A DNA stretch of 64,000 nucleotides, taken from Oscillospiraceae bacterium (GTDB lineage Bacteria > Bacillota > Clostridia > Oscillospirales > Oscillospiraceae). Positions within the stretch are counted from its first letter, which is position 1; the number at the start of each line of letters is the position of its first letter. The translations under genes and the position numbers were made by a program. A model generated the notes under the pieces. It ran no database searches, was not told the origin of the DNA, and was given only the letters and a program-made list of their open reading frames with translations. Below are positions 32,679 through 41,788 of the stretch, in pieces. The stretch spans positions 42,286 to 106,285 of the forward strand of contig JAFXAW010000029.1 in NCBI GenBank assembly GCA_017522015.1, read 5' to 3'.

Positions 32679-32828
32679 ATGGATTACACGGATGTCGAAA
32701 CTTGTAGCTGTCCCTATGGTTGTGGTGTCGATCTTGAGTATGAGGGGTGCCGCCAATGGGTGTGCCCCAAGTGTGGGGTAGTTTTGGATCTGGAAGGTGT
32801 TGAAGCACCAGACGATGACGAAGACTAA
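32679..32828 (+). CDS. Small zinc-ribbon protein (49 residues)
   Basis: Begins MDYTDVETCSCPYGCGVDLE and contains cysteine pairs CPYGC and CPKC spaced like a zinc ribbon, with an acidic C-terminus (EAPDDDED). AGGAGAT lies upstream of ATG 32679. Last gene of the mini-operon. Possible transcription or RNA-related zinc protein; function unknown. Confidence 0.6.
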   Translation: MDYTDVETCSCPYGCGVDLEYEGCRQWVCPKCGVVLDLEGVEAPDDDED

Positions 32829-33024
32829 ACAAGTAAGGCCTTCATCGACGACTTCCGCTATGGTTTCCAATTGAACAACAAACAGAAATAAACTGCATGG
32901 ATGACAATTCTTTTAAGGAGAAATACGAATCCTATCTAAATCTTCTTGGGCTTTGAACTTAACCTAAAGCAACTTTGCATTTCTGCCCCTCAGGTTATAT
33001 TATCAAACCCATACTCATCCTCCC
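32829..33024. other. Non-coding stretch after the small genes
   Basis: Holds a possible 19-codon frame from ATG 32898 with only a weak ribosome binding site, and is otherwise AT-rich with no recognisable gene. Together with 33,025-33,270 it forms a gap of more than 400 bases. Confidence 0.4.
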
Positions 33025-33056
33025 ACGCCGGAGCAAAGCTTGCTTTGCTCCGGCGT
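33025..33056 (+). terminator. Rho-independent terminator before the CoA-transferase promoter
   Basis: A 14-base perfect stem (ACGCCGGAGCAAAG with its complement), CTTG loop, TATTTTT tail. Confidence 0.9.
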
Positions 33057-33109
33057 TATTTTTCCTGCAATTCAAACGATTTGTTCCGCCGCTACGTGTC
33101 CCTTGATTC

Positions 33110-33138
33110 TTGACAGACACATGTGAATTGATTATAAT
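33110..33138 (+). promoter_or_regulatory. Perfect sigma-A promoter for the second CoA-transferase
   Basis: TTGACA and TATAAT, both consensus, with a 17-base spacer. The ATG is about 125 bases downstream of the likely start site, leaving a leader with a GGCGGC-type hairpin near 33,165-33,176. Confidence 0.9.
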
Positions 33139-33270
33139 TCAATGAGAATAAGAATTTCCCTCTTTTGGCGGCAAATGCCGTTCTTAAGGGGAGAATCGGT
33201 TGATACCGGACGGATCGGGTCATGCGCCGTCTGCCCTCGGTATTGAAAACATCATAATGGAGGAATACAC

Positions 33271-33960
33271 ATGGCAAAAATCATCCCCATTGAAGAGGCC
33301 GTCAAGCTGATTCCTGACGGCGCGTCCGTCATGTTTGGCGGCTTCTTGGGCTGCGGTTCTGCCCACAAGTTCATCGATGCGCTGAGCAAGAGCGGCGTGA
33401 AGGATCTGACCATTATCGCCAACGACGGATCCATTCCCGGCGGCCCTCTGGGCGAGGACTTCTACGGCATCGCCAAGCTCATTCACAACAAGCAGGTCAA
33501 GAAGCTCATCGCTTCCCACGTTGGCCTCAACCCTGATGTCGCCACGCAGTCCATGGTGGACGGCACGCTGGAAGTCGTGCTGCTTCCGCAGGGCTCTCTC
33601 GCAGAGATGATCCGTGCCAACGGCGCGGGCCTCGGCGGCGTGCTCACCCCCACGGGTGTCGGCACCATCATTGAGGACAGCCCTTACTGCCTGGGCAAGC
33701 AGACCATCAACGGCCGTGACTATCTGCTGATGGCGCCGCTGCACGCGGACTTTGCAGTCATCGGCGGCTACAAGATCGACAAGGCCGGCAACGTCTGGTA
33801 CAAGGGCAGCACTTCCAACTTCAACATCGTGATGGCCACCGCTGCTGACACTGTCATCGCCGAGGGCGAGAACATCGTCGAAGTGGGCGAGATCGCCCCC
33901 GAAGATGTGCGCACGTTTGGCGTACTGGTAGACTATATCGTCGAGGGAGGGCTCAACTAA
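33271..33960 (+). CDS. CoA-transferase alpha subunit, second pair
   Basis: AtoD/ScoA-type alpha subunit, 229 residues, with SVMFGGFLGCGSAHKFIDAL, LLPQGSLAEMIRANGAGLGG followed by the TPTGVGT loop, and ENIVEVGEIAPEDV. Its stop and the ATG of the beta gene share one base (TAATG). GGAGG precedes its ATG. The pair is set apart from the phloroglucinol-type operon and driven by a strong promoter, which suggests a constant role in acetoacetate or butyrate metabolism. Confidence 0.93.
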   Translation: MAKIIPIEEAVKLIPDGASVMFGGFLGCGSAHKFIDALSKSGVKDLTIIANDGSIPGGPLGEDFYGIAKLIHNKQVKKLIASHVGLNPDVATQSMVDGTLEVVLLPQGSLAEMIRANGAGLGGVLTPTGVGTIIEDSPYCLGKQTINGRDYLLMAPLHADFAVIGGYKIDKAGNVWYKGSTSNFNIVMATAADTVIAEGENIVEVGEIAPEDVRTFGVLVDYIVEGGLN

Positions 33961-34613
33961 TGGATAAGTCTGAAATCAAGGCATTCATTGCCAAGCGCGT
34001 TGCCAAGGACCTCAAGGATGGCGACATGGTCAATCTGGGCATTGGCCTGCCCACGCTGGTTCCGAACTTCCTGCCCGAAGGCGTGCACGTCACCCTGCAG
34101 AGCGAGAACGGCATCATCGGCACCGGTGCTGTCACGGAAGAGAACAAGGATCTCATCCATGTGATCGACGCCGGCGGCGGCGCCGCTGCGGTTGGCACCG
34201 GCGGCAGCTTCATTGACTCCTCCGTTTCCTTCGGCCTGATCCGCGGCGGCCATGTGGACGCCACCATTCTGGGCGGTCTGGAAGTGGACGAGGAAGGCTC
34301 CCTGTCCAACTGGATCATCCCCGGCAAGAAGATGCCCGGCATGGGCGGCGCGATGGATCTGCTCGTCGGCGCGAAGAACGTCATCGTCGCGATGGAGCAC
34401 ACCGCGAAGGGCGCGCCCAAGATCCTCAAGAAGTGCAAGCTGCCCTACACCGCCGTACACTGCGTCACCAAGATCATCACCGAGATGTGCGTGCTGGAAG
34501 TCACGGACAAGGGCCTTGTGATGACCGAGATCAACCCCGAGTTCACCGTGGAAGATGTCCAGGCTGTGACCGAGGCCACGCTGATCATCTCCCCCGATCT
34601 CAAGCCGATGTAA
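33960..34613 (+). CDS. CoA-transferase beta subunit, second pair
   Basis: Beta subunit, 217 residues, with VNLGIGLPT and the catalytic glutamate in SENGIIGTG, plus MGGAMDLLVGAKNVI. It is the partner of the gene before it and resembles acetate/butyrate-acetoacetate CoA-transferases. It is clearly divergent from the beta subunit at 13,539, so the two pairs are not a recent duplication. Confidence 0.93.
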   Translation: MDKSEIKAFIAKRVAKDLKDGDMVNLGIGLPTLVPNFLPEGVHVTLQSENGIIGTGAVTEENKDLIHVIDAGGGAAAVGTGGSFIDSSVSFGLIRGGHVDATILGGLEVDEEGSLSNWIIPGKKMPGMGGAMDLLVGAKNVIVAMEHTAKGAPKILKKCKLPYTAVHCVTKIITEMCVLEVTDKGLVMTEINPEFTVEDVQAVTEATLIISPDLKPM

Positions 34614-34651
34614 TCGCTTTTGCGATCACATCCAAGCGATAAAACGCAAAG

Positions 34652-34687
34652 GGACAGGCATTGCGGCTTTGGCCGCAATGCCTGTCC
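34652..34687 (+). terminator. Terminator after the second CoA-transferase
   Basis: A 16-base perfect stem (GGACAGGCATTGCGGC with its complement) and a TTTTTTATT tail. Confidence 0.93.
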
Positions 34688-34735
34688 TTTTTTATTGAGT
34701 CTCTGCAAGCTCATACCATCCCTGCGAAAAACAGG

Positions 34736-34767
34736 AAAGCGCCTGAAGCCGCGGCTTCAGGCGCTTT
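34736..34767 (-). terminator. Terminator of the ribosomal protein operon
   Basis: A 15-base perfect stem (AAAGCGCCTGAAGCC with its complement) with a short GC loop, followed on minus by TTTCCTGTTTTT, about 50 bases downstream of rplQ. It could work in both directions. Confidence 0.8.
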
Positions 34768-34817
34768 CTGCTTTTTATGGCACTGCGCCCCATACGGGGA
34801 ACAGAGCCGGGATGAAT

Positions 34818-35159
34818 TTACACGAGCTCGATCACGGCCATCTCCGCGGCGTCACCGCGGCGGGGCCCGATGCGGGTGATGCGGGTGTAGCCGCCGTTGC
34901 GCTCAGCATACTTGGGCGCGATCTCATCAAAGAGCTTCTTGGCGACATCCTCGCGGGTGATGAAGCTCAGGGCGGCGCGGTAGTTGGCCAGACCCTGCTT
35001 CTTGCCGAGGGTTATCATCTTCTCGGCGAGCGGTCCGATCTCCTTGGCGCGGGTGATGGTGGTCTCCATACGTCCCATATCCAGCAGGTCAGTAACCTGC
35101 TGACGGAGCATGGCCATGCGCTGATCGGTGGTCTTGCCGAGTTTTCTTGTTCCGGGCAT
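34818..35159 (-). CDS. rplQ: 50S ribosomal protein L17
   Basis: 113-residue L17, with the [20 protein letters not shown] start and [18 protein letters not shown] end. It closes the alpha operon after rpoA, as in most bacteria. Confidence 0.98.
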   Translation of the reverse strand: MPGTRKLGKTTDQRMAMLRQQVTDLLDMGRMETTITRAKEIGPLAEKMITLGKKQGLANYRAALSFITREDVAKKLFDEIAPKYAERNGGYTRITRIGPRRGDAAEMAVIELV

Positions 35160-35183
35160 ATCGGTCTTCCTCCTTCTTCCGAT

Positions 35184-36137
35184 TTACGGGTTGCTGTCCT
35201 CGCTTGCCAGCGAGAGACCCATCATGGCGAGCTTGTGCTCAACCTCTTCCAGGGACTTACGTCCCAAGTTGCGGACCTTGATCATTTCTTCCTGCGTTTT
35301 GCTGATCAGATCCTCGACCGTGTTGATCCCTGCGCGCTTGAGGCAGTTGAAGCTGCGAACAGAAAGATCCAGTTCTTCAATCGTCATCTCCAGCACCTTA
35401 TCGCGCTGCGGCTCGATCTTATCCACGACCGTGCTGCGGCTGCCAAGATTGTCGGACAGATCCGTGAACAGGGTGAAGTGATCCACCAGGATCTTTGCGC
35501 CGAGCGAAACGGCATCACGCGCCGTGATGGTCTTGTTCGTCCAGACCTCCAGCGTCAGCTTGTCGTAGTCGGTCTGATTGCCGACACGGGTGTTTTCGAC
35601 GTTGTAATTGACCTTCAAAACGGGCGTATAGATCGAATCGATCGGAATCACGCCGATGATGGCCTGCGCAGGCTTATTCTTCTCCGCCGTCACATAGCCG
35701 CGGCCGTGATTGAGCGTCAGCTCCATACTCAGCGACGCATCCGGTCCGAGCCAGGCAATGTGCAGATCGGGGTTGAGAATCTCGACCTCCGCATCCGCCT
35801 TGATGTCGCCGGCAGTGACTTCGCACTCGCCGGACATCTCGATGTAAACGGACTTGGGGCCGTCGCAATGCAGGCAGGCGATGATGCCCTTGAGGTTCAG
35901 AACGATCTCTGTTACGTCCTCTTTAACGCCGGGTATCGTGGAAAATTCATGCTGAATACCTGCAATTTTCACGGACGTGACGGCTGTGCCGGGAAGAGAG
36001 GATAGGAGCACCCGCCTAAGGGAGTTCCCTAAGGTCGTGCCGTAGCCGCGCTCAAGAGGCTCAATGATATACTTGCCGTAGGATTCATCCCCCGGGGTCT
36101 CGATGCATTCGATACGCGGCTTTTCAATTTCTATCAT
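35184..36137 (-). CDS. rpoA: RNA polymerase alpha subunit
   Basis: 317 residues. The N-terminal dimerisation domain carries [22 protein letters not shown]; a linker leads to the alpha-CTD with two helix-hairpin-helix motifs ([13 protein letters not shown] and [16 protein letters not shown]) that touch UP elements and activators. Encoded between rpsD and rplQ. Confidence 0.98.
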   Translation of the reverse strand: MIEIEKPRIECIETPGDESYGKYIIEPLERGYGTTLGNSLRRVLLSSLPGTAVTSVKIAGIQHEFSTIPGVKEDVTEIVLNLKGIIACLHCDGPKSVYIEMSGECEVTAGDIKADAEVEILNPDLHIAWLGPDASLSMELTLNHGRGYVTAEKNKPAQAIIGVIPIDSIYTPVLKVNYNVENTRVGNQTDYDKLTLEVWTNKTITARDAVSLGAKILVDHFTLFTDLSDNLGSRSTVVDKIEPQRDKVLEMTIEELDLSVRSFNCLKRAGINTVEDLISKTQEEMIKVRNLGRKSLEEVEHKLAMMGLSLASEDSNP

Positions 36138-36210
36138 GAATGGGATACCCTCCTTCTTAATGAACGCTTAGCGTTGTAAGTGTCAGCTTTCCAATTTGTG
36201 AGGGTTCAGA

Positions 36211-36837
36211 TTACTTGGAATACAGCTCAACGATCAGGTGCTCTTCGATCGGCAGATCGATGTCGTCACGTGCCGGCAGGGCCACGACCTTCGCGATCAG
36301 GTTGTTCGCATCGTACTCCAGCCACTTGGGGGGCTGACGGAATGCGTTGGCTTCGATGTTGCCCTTGATCTTCTCGATGTCACGGCTGCGCTCGCGCAGG
36401 GACACGATCATGCCGGGCTTGACGAGGAAGCTGGGGATGTTGACCTTCTTGCCGTTGACGGTGAAGTGGCCGTGGGTGACGAGCTGACGCGCCTCGGCGC
36501 GGCTCATCGCAAAGCCCAGACGGTACACGACGTTGTCCAGACGGGTTTCCAGAATGGACAGCAGGTTTTCACCGGTCTGGCCGCTGCGGCGCTCCGCCAT
36601 CTCAAAATAGCTGCGGAACTGGCTCTCCAGCAGGCCATAGTAACGCTTGGCCTTCTGCTTCTCACGAAGCTGGCTGCCGTACTCGGAGGTCTTGCTGCGG
36701 CCCTGGCCGTGCATGCCGGGAGGATAGGCGCGCGCGACCATTGCGCACTTCTCTGTATAGCATCTGTCGCCCTTCAGAAAGAGCTTCTGGCCCTCTCTGC
36801 GGCAAAGACGACAGGAAGCGTCGGAATATCTTGCCAT
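36211..36837 (-). CDS. rpsD: 30S ribosomal protein S4
   Basis: 208 residues. N-terminal zinc-finger form (CRLCRREG, then CYTEKC) and an S4 RNA-binding domain with [22 protein letters not shown]. The C+ form is the metal-binding type. It is translated between rpsK and rpoA and in some bacteria represses this operon. Confidence 0.98.
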   Translation of the reverse strand: MARYSDASCRLCRREGQKLFLKGDRCYTEKCAMVARAYPPGMHGQGRSKTSEYGSQLREKQKAKRYYGLLESQFRSYFEMAERRSGQTGENLLSILETRLDNVVYRLGFAMSRAEARQLVTHGHFTVNGKKVNIPSFLVKPGMIVSLRERSRDIEKIKGNIEANAFRQPPKWLEYDANNLIAKVVALPARDDIDLPIEEHLIVELYSK

Positions 36838-36857
36838 GTTCTGTTACCTCCTCTTCA

Positions 36858-37253
36858 TTAAACGCGGCGGCGCTTCGGGGGACGGCAGCCGTTGTGCGGG
36901 ATCGGGGTGACGTCCTTGATCATCGTGACTTCCAGACCCGCGGTCTGCAGGGCGCGGATGGCTGCCTCACGGCCGCTGCCGGGACCCTTGACGAAGACTT
37001 CAACAGTCTTCAGACCGTGCTCCATTGCTGCTTTCGCAGCGGTCTCAGCTGCGGTCTGCGCGGCAAAGGGAGTGGACTTCTTGCTGCCGCGGAAACCCAT
37101 TCCGCCGGCGGAGGCCCAGGAAATCGCGTTGCCCTGGGTGTCTGTAATCGTAACCATGGTGTTGTTGAAGGAAGAGCTGATATGCACGGCTCCCTTCTCG
37201 ATGTTCTTGCGCTCTCTGCGGCGCGTGCGAACCTTCTTTTTCGGTGCTGCCAT
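36858..37253 (-). CDS. rpsK: 30S ribosomal protein S11
   Basis: 131 residues; contains [22 protein letters not shown] and [22 protein letters not shown], the universal S11 signatures. It forms part of the 30S platform. Confidence 0.98.
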   Translation of the reverse strand: MAAPKKKVRTRRRERKNIEKGAVHISSSFNNTMVTITDTQGNAISWASAGGMGFRGSKKSTPFAAQTAAETAAKAAMEHGLKTVEVFVKGPGSGREAAIRALQTAGLEVTMIKDVTPIPHNGCRPPKRRRV

Positions 37254-37269
37254 TGATCAGTTCCCTCCC

Positions 37270-37638
37270 TTACTTTTTCTTGTTGGCGATGGTGCGCTTC
37301 GGACCCTTGCGGGTGCGGGCGTTCGTCTTGGAACGCTGGCCACGCACGGGCAGGCCGCGACGATGGCGGAAGCCGCGGTAGCAGCCGATCTCGGTCAGGC
37401 GCTTGATGTCCAGCGCCACGCTGCGGCGCAGGTCGCCCTCAACGAGATAGTTGCGGTCGATGCACTCACGGAGCTTCGCTTCTTCCTCATCGGTGAGGTC
37501 CTTCACACGGGTGTCGGGATTGATACCGGTCATTTCCAGTATCTTCTTTGCGCTGGTTCTGCCTATGCCGTAAACATAGGTGAGGCCGATCTCGATCCTC
37601 TTATCCTTGGGCAGGTCAACGCCGGCTATACGTGCCAT
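37270..37638 (-). CDS. rpsM: 30S ribosomal protein S13
   Basis: 122 residues; [20 protein letters not shown] start and the basic C-terminal tail with [16 protein letters not shown]. It contacts the 50S subunit and tRNAs. A 153-base gap with GC-rich hairpins separates it from rpmJ upstream. Confidence 0.98.
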   Translation of the reverse strand: MARIAGVDLPKDKRIEIGLTYVYGIGRTSAKKILEMTGINPDTRVKDLTDEEEAKLRECIDRNYLVEGDLRRSVALDIKRLTEIGCYRGFRHRRGLPVRGQRSKTNARTRKGPKRTIANKKK

Positions 37639-37791
37639 ACTTTTTAACCATTCCTTTCTGAATGTCTAATTTCCGCATTGCGGGGCCTGGGGGCTTGTTC
37701 CCGCCGGAGGGGAGCCTCCGGGCCATGCGGGATTGTACTGATTTTTTGTCTGCCGCCGCGCAGGCGGCTTAATCGTCCGGACTATAATCGC

Positions 37792-37905
37792 TTAGCCCTG
37801 ACGCTGCTTGTGCTTCGGGTTCTCGCAGATGACCATAACTCTGCCCTTGCGACGAATGATCTTGCACTTCTCGCACATGGGCTTGACAGACGGTCTGACT
37901 TTCAT
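37792..37905 (-). CDS. rpmJ: 50S ribosomal protein L36
   Basis: 37 residues; [20 protein letters not shown] start with the zinc ligands Cys11, Cys14, Cys27 and His32, so the zinc-binding C+ form. Too short for most ORF callers, but the position between infA and rpsM is universal. Confidence 0.96.
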   Translation of the reverse strand: MKVRPSVKPMCEKCKIIRRKGRVMVICENPKHKQRQG

Positions 37906-37918
37906 TTGCTTTAACCTC

Positions 37919-38137
37919 CTACTTGCTTCTCCAGGTGATGCGGCCGCGGGTCAGATCATAGGGAGAGATCTGCAGCGTGACCTTATCGCCGGGGAGGATC
38001 CTGATAAAATTCATACGCAGTTTGCCGGAAATGTGGGCCAGAACAGTGTGTCCGTTGCCGATGTCCACCTGAAACATGGTGTTCGGCAGGGATTCAATCA
38101 CCGTTCCCTCCAGTTCAATCACATCGTCTTTTGCCAA
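37919..38137 (-). CDS. infA: Translation initiation factor IF-1
   Basis: 72-residue S1-like OB-fold protein starting [20 protein letters not shown] and ending RITWRSK. It binds the 30S A site during initiation. Placed between the KOW gene and rpmJ. Confidence 0.98.
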   Translation of the reverse strand: MAKDDVIELEGTVIESLPNTMFQVDIGNGHTVLAHISGKLRMNFIRILPGDKVTLQISPYDLTRGRITWRSK

Positions 38138-38140
38138 ACT

Positions 38141-38431
38141 CTATTTCCCTCCTTTGGCCTCTCGGGACGCTGCCCGGTATGGGGCAAGCGCTTTCCTGAC
38201 TTCGCTGTCTGCAACCGATTCGCCGCGCCTGATGCGCTGCGCGACCGGGGAATCGCTCTCCGCCACCCGCGCAAGATGTTTGAGATTCTTGCGTTTCGGC
38301 TTTGAGCATTTTCTGTTCTTTCCGTCCGCAACATATGCGAACTGTCCTTCCGTGCGCAGCACGAAGAAGACATCGCGCTTGTCGTGTCCGGCAAGGGACT
38401 GGACAATGTCCGACGGTTTCATCTCCGTCAT
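38141..38431 (-). CDS. KOW-domain RNA-binding protein (L14e/L6e-like)
   Basis: A 96-residue basic protein with an N-terminal KOW-like barrel (DIVQSLAGHDKRDVFFVL, then FAYVADGKNR) and a Lys/Arg-rich C-terminus. ATG 38431 overlaps the map stop by one base (TGATG) with GGAGG seven bases upstream. This gene between map and infA is typical of Clostridia and is thought to act on ribosomes or RNA; its exact role is not known. Confidence 0.85.
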   Translation of the reverse strand: MTEMKPSDIVQSLAGHDKRDVFFVLRTEGQFAYVADGKNRKCSKPKRKNLKHLARVAESDSPVAQRIRRGESVADSEVRKALAPYRAASREAKGGK

Positions 38432-39192
38432 CACATGTCCTCCGAAAACGTGAGGATTTCCGGCTCGCCGTCCGTGATGAGCACGGTGTTTTCATAGTGT
38501 GCCGAATATCTCCCGTCTTTTGTGACGACTGTCCAATTGTCTTCCAGAACGCGGATCCCCGCGCCGCCGGCGTTTACCATCGGTTCGATGGCGAGGGTCA
38601 TGCCTTTGATCAGGCGTGCCCCGTGGCCCGGCTGGCCGTAATTGGGAACCTCAGGCGCTTCGTGGAGCGATGCTCCGATGCCGTGGCCGACGTATTCCCG
38701 CACGATGGAAAATCCGTGGCTTTCCACGTATTCCTGTATCGCATGGGAAATATCCGACACGCGGTAGCCCTGACGTGCGAATTTGATGCCCTCGAAAAAG
38801 CTCGCGCGTGTAACTTCAATCAGGCGCTTGGCCTCCTCCGTTACCTCCCCGCATGCGACCGTCGCGGCGCAATCGCCGTGATAGCCGTCAACACAGGCGC
38901 CGAGATCCAAACTGACGATGTCTCCGTTTTGGATCATTCGCTTTCCGGGGATTCCGTGAATAACCTGGTCGTTCACGGAAATGCAGGCGCTTCCGGGGAA
39001 GCCGCCGTATCCGAGGAAGGACGGCTTTGCGCCCGCTTTGGTGATGAAATGGCGGACCTCCCGATCGATCTCCCGGGTGGTCACGCCGGGCTCAACCATT
39101 TGCATGGCAAGACTTCTTGCCTGCGCGGTGAGAGCCCCGGCGCGACGCATGGATTCGATCTCTTGGGTGGATTTGACGATGATTACGGACAC
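38431..39192 (-). CDS. map: Methionine aminopeptidase, type I
   Basis: Removes the initiator methionine. 253 residues; metal ligands are seen in SLDLGACVDGYHGDCA (two Asp), GHGIGASLHEAPEVPN (His), EPMV (Glu) and YENTVLIT (Glu). Starts at GTG 39192, two bases after the adk stop. Confidence 0.97.
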   Translation of the reverse strand: MSVIIVKSTQEIESMRRAGALTAQARSLAMQMVEPGVTTREIDREVRHFITKAGAKPSFLGYGGFPGSACISVNDQVIHGIPGKRMIQNGDIVSLDLGACVDGYHGDCAATVACGEVTEEAKRLIEVTRASFFEGIKFARQGYRVSDISHAIQEYVESHGFSIVREYVGHGIGASLHEAPEVPNYGQPGHGARLIKGMTLAIEPMVNAGGAGIRVLEDNWTVVTKDGRYSAHYENTVLITDGEPEILTFSEDM

Positions 39193-39194
39193 GA

Positions 39195-39827
39195 TCAGAG
39201 CCCCAACGCCTCACGGATTACAACCGTGGTTGTTTCAATCGTGGGCTGATTGTCCACGCAGCGCAGCTTGCCGCGCTCGGCGTAGAAGGCCTTGAGCGGC
39301 TCCGTCTCCGCATGGTAGACGTCCAGACGGGCCTTGACGGTCTCCGCCGCGTCGTCCTTGCGGATGGTGAGCTTTCCGCCGCATTTATCGCAGATCCCCT
39401 CCACTTTGGGTGGGTTGGTCACGACGTGGAAAGTTGTGCTGCAATCGGCGCAGGTACGGCGGCCGGACATACGCGTGATGATCTCCTCATCCGAGATTTC
39501 AATGGAGAGGGCCACGTCGATGTCAATGCCGGCCTTTTCAAGCGCCTCGGCCTGCGGGATGGTTCTGGGCATGCCGTCCAGGATATAACCGTTCACGCAG
39601 TCCGGCTCAGCGAGCCGCTCCTCCATGATGCCGATGATGACATCATCCGGAACGAGCTTGCCGCTTTCCACATACTGCTTGGCTTTGAGTCCCACGGGCG
39701 TGCCGTTTTTCATGGCAGCGCGCAGGATGTTGCCGGTTGAAATGGTCGGGATGTTCAGCTCGCGGCTGAGAATCTCGGCCTGTGTGCCTTTACCGGCGCC
39801 GGGGGCGCCGAGCATAATCAGCTTCAT
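39195..39827 (-). CDS. adk: Adenylate kinase
   Basis: Converts ATP and AMP to two ADP. 210 residues: P-loop GAPGAGKGT at 7-15, and a LID with four cysteines (CADC and CDKC) that bind zinc, the long form usual in Gram-positives. It lies between secY and map, as in the spc operon of Firmicutes. Confidence 0.98.
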   Translation of the reverse strand: MKLIMLGAPGAGKGTQAEILSRELNIPTISTGNILRAAMKNGTPVGLKAKQYVESGKLVPDDVIIGIMEERLAEPDCVNGYILDGMPRTIPQAEALEKAGIDIDVALSIEISDEEIITRMSGRRTCADCSTTFHVVTNPPKVEGICDKCGGKLTIRKDDAAETVKARLDVYHAETEPLKAFYAERGKLRCVDNQPTIETTTVVIREALGL

Positions 39828-39843
39828 ACGCTTGCTCTCCTTC

Positions 39844-41139
39844 TTATTCCAGGAAGCCCTTGTAATGCCGCATCAGCATCTGGCCTTCCAGCGCCTTGAC
39901 CGTCTCGAGCGCGACGCCAACCACGATGATGATGGACGTGCCGCCCAGGGAGATGCCGGAATTGGCAGCGCTTTCGGAGAAGCAGCTGATGAGGATGGGC
40001 ACCACCGCGATGATACTCAGGTAAATCGCGCCGAAGAGCGTAACCTTGTTGAGCACCTTGCGGATAAACTCGCTGGTGGGTTTGCCGGCGCGGAAGCCGG
40101 GGATAAAGCCGCCGTTCTTCTTCAGGTTGTTCGCGATCTCGATCGGGTTGAACTGAATCGTCGAATAGAAGTAGCTGAAGAAGATAATCAGCAGGAAATA
40201 GATGATTGCGTAAAGAACGCTGGTGGAGTTGAACACGCGCAGGAAGCCGCCCCAGAATCCCGTGGACTCCTGCGTAATGCCGAAGAACATCAGGATCGTT
40301 GCGGGAAGCGTGCTGATGGACTGCGCGAAGATGACGGGCATAACGCCGCTCATGTTCACCTTCATCGGCAGGTGCGTGCTCTGTCCGCCGTACATCTTGC
40401 GGCCAACAACGCGCTTGGAATACTGCACCGGGATGCGGCGCTCCGCGTTCGTCACAAGGACGATCAGCACGATGATGGCCAGCGCGCCCAGCAGCATCAG
40501 CACCACGGCGTACCAGGTGGTCGTGCCCATGGAGATGTTGCTGAACATGTTGGCGATGCCGGTCGGGAAGCGGGAGACGATGCTCGCAAACAGGATCATG
40601 GAGATGCCGTTGCCGACACCGAATTCCGTGATCTGCTCGCCGAGCCACATCAGCAGTGCGCTGCCGGCGGTAAAGGTCATAACGATGACAATGCCGGGCC
40701 AGACGCCGGTGGTGTTGAGCATACCGTTGTTGCGGATCAGGACGTAGTAGCCGAAGCCCATCAGAAGTCCGAGGACAACCGTAGAATAACGGGTGATGGC
40801 CGCGATCTTCTTCTTGCCCTCTTCGCCCTCATCCTTGCTCATGCGCTCCAGCGCGGGAATCGCGATGCACAGCAGCTGCAGGATAATGGAGGCGTTGATA
40901 TAGGGCTGGATGGACAGTGCAAAGATTGTCGCACTGGAGAACGCGCCGCCGGACATGACATTGTACAGTCCGAAAACTGTGTTTTGCAGAGTGGTGAAGT
41001 AGTCACGCAAGGCTTCAACCGCCACGTACGGAACGGGGATAGAGTTGCCGATGCGATAAAGCAGGATGATCAGCAAAGTGAACAGGATCTTCTTGCGAAG
41101 TTCCTCAATCTTCCACGCGTTGCGGATCGTCTGAAACAC
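39844..41139 (-). CDS. secY: Protein translocase subunit SecY
   Basis: Channel subunit of the Sec translocon, 431 residues with ten predicted membrane helices. Plug and lateral-gate signatures are recognisable (GIGNGISM is seen as VGNGISMILFASI; YVLIRNNGMLN in a loop). Starts at GTG 41139, directly abutting the rplO stop at 41140. Confidence 0.98.
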   Translation of the reverse strand: MFQTIRNAWKIEELRKKILFTLLIILLYRIGNSIPVPYVAVEALRDYFTTLQNTVFGLYNVMSGGAFSSATIFALSIQPYINASIILQLLCIAIPALERMSKDEGEEGKKKIAAITRYSTVVLGLLMGFGYYVLIRNNGMLNTTGVWPGIVIVMTFTAGSALLMWLGEQITEFGVGNGISMILFASIVSRFPTGIANMFSNISMGTTTWYAVVLMLLGALAIIVLIVLVTNAERRIPVQYSKRVVGRKMYGGQSTHLPMKVNMSGVMPVIFAQSISTLPATILMFFGITQESTGFWGGFLRVFNSTSVLYAIIYFLLIIFFSYFYSTIQFNPIEIANNLKKNGGFIPGFRAGKPTSEFIRKVLNKVTLFGAIYLSIIAVVPILISCFSESAANSGISLGGTSIIIVVGVALETVKALEGQMLMRHYKGFLE

Positions 41140-41580
41140 TTACACCACCTCGGCCTTTCCGCCTGCCGCCTCAATCTTTTCTTTCGCAGATTCGGAGAAA
41201 GCGGAAGCCTGTACGGTGAGTTTCTTAGTCAGGCTGCCCTTGCCGAGAACCTTGACGCCGTACTCGCACTTGTCAAAGATTCCAGCCTCGCGCATCGCCT
41301 GAGCGTCGACCACGCTGCCGTCCTCAAAACGGTCGAGCATGGAAACGTTAACGGCGGTGAGGGGCTTGGCAAAGATGTTGTTGAAGCCGCGCTTCGGGAT
41401 GCGGCGGGCCAGAGGCATCTGGCCGCCTTCGAAGCCGACGCGAACGCCGCCGCCGCTGCGGGCCTTCTGGCCCTTATGGCCGCGGCCTGCGGTCTTGCCG
41501 TTGCCGGTGGCGTGGCCCCGGCCCTTCCGCTTGGCAACGCTGGTGCTGCCGGGAGCGGGAGAAAGCTCATGAAGATTCAT
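41140..41580 (-). CDS. rplO: 50S ribosomal protein L15
   Basis: 146 residues; [20 protein letters not shown] start, Gly/Arg-rich [22 protein letters not shown] and the C-terminal L18e-like domain. Confidence 0.98.
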   Translation of the reverse strand: MNLHELSPAPGSTSVAKRKGRGHATGNGKTAGRGHKGQKARSGGGVRVGFEGGQMPLARRIPKRGFNNIFAKPLTAVNVSMLDRFEDGSVVDAQAMREAGIFDKCEYGVKVLGKGSLTKKLTVQASAFSESAKEKIEAAGGKAEVV

Positions 41581-41594
41581 TTCGGGGCACCTCC

Positions 41595-41774
41595 TTATTC
41601 TTCGGTAACCTTGAGCAGATAGCCAATCTTGGCGATCTTGCCGCGGGTCTGCGGATTGTCGGGCTGCACGGTAACATTACCGATCTTGTGCAGGCCGAGG
41701 GAATATGCGGTTGCGATGTGCTTATCCAGTCTGCCGTTCAGGCTCTTGACCAGTTCAATTCTCAGATTCGCCAT
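41595..41774 (-). CDS. rpmD: 50S ribosomal protein L30
   Basis: 59 residues from ATG 41774: [15 protein letters not shown] start, then [19 protein letters not shown], the L30 signature. Between rpsE and rplO as expected. Confidence 0.96.
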   Translation of the reverse strand: MANLRIELVKSLNGRLDKHIATAYSLGLHKIGNVTVQPDNPQTRGKIAKIGYLLKVTEE

Positions 41775-41788
41775 TCTCTCGTGCCTCC

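Noticed and set aside
32898-32957. A 19-codon frame after the zinc-ribbon gene
   Set aside because: Too short, with no good ribosome binding site.
29947-33060. An integrative element inserted at tRNA-Leu
   Set aside because: No integrase gene and no second copy of the tRNA 3' end were found. The AT-rich patch is still likely foreign, but this mechanism is unsupported.
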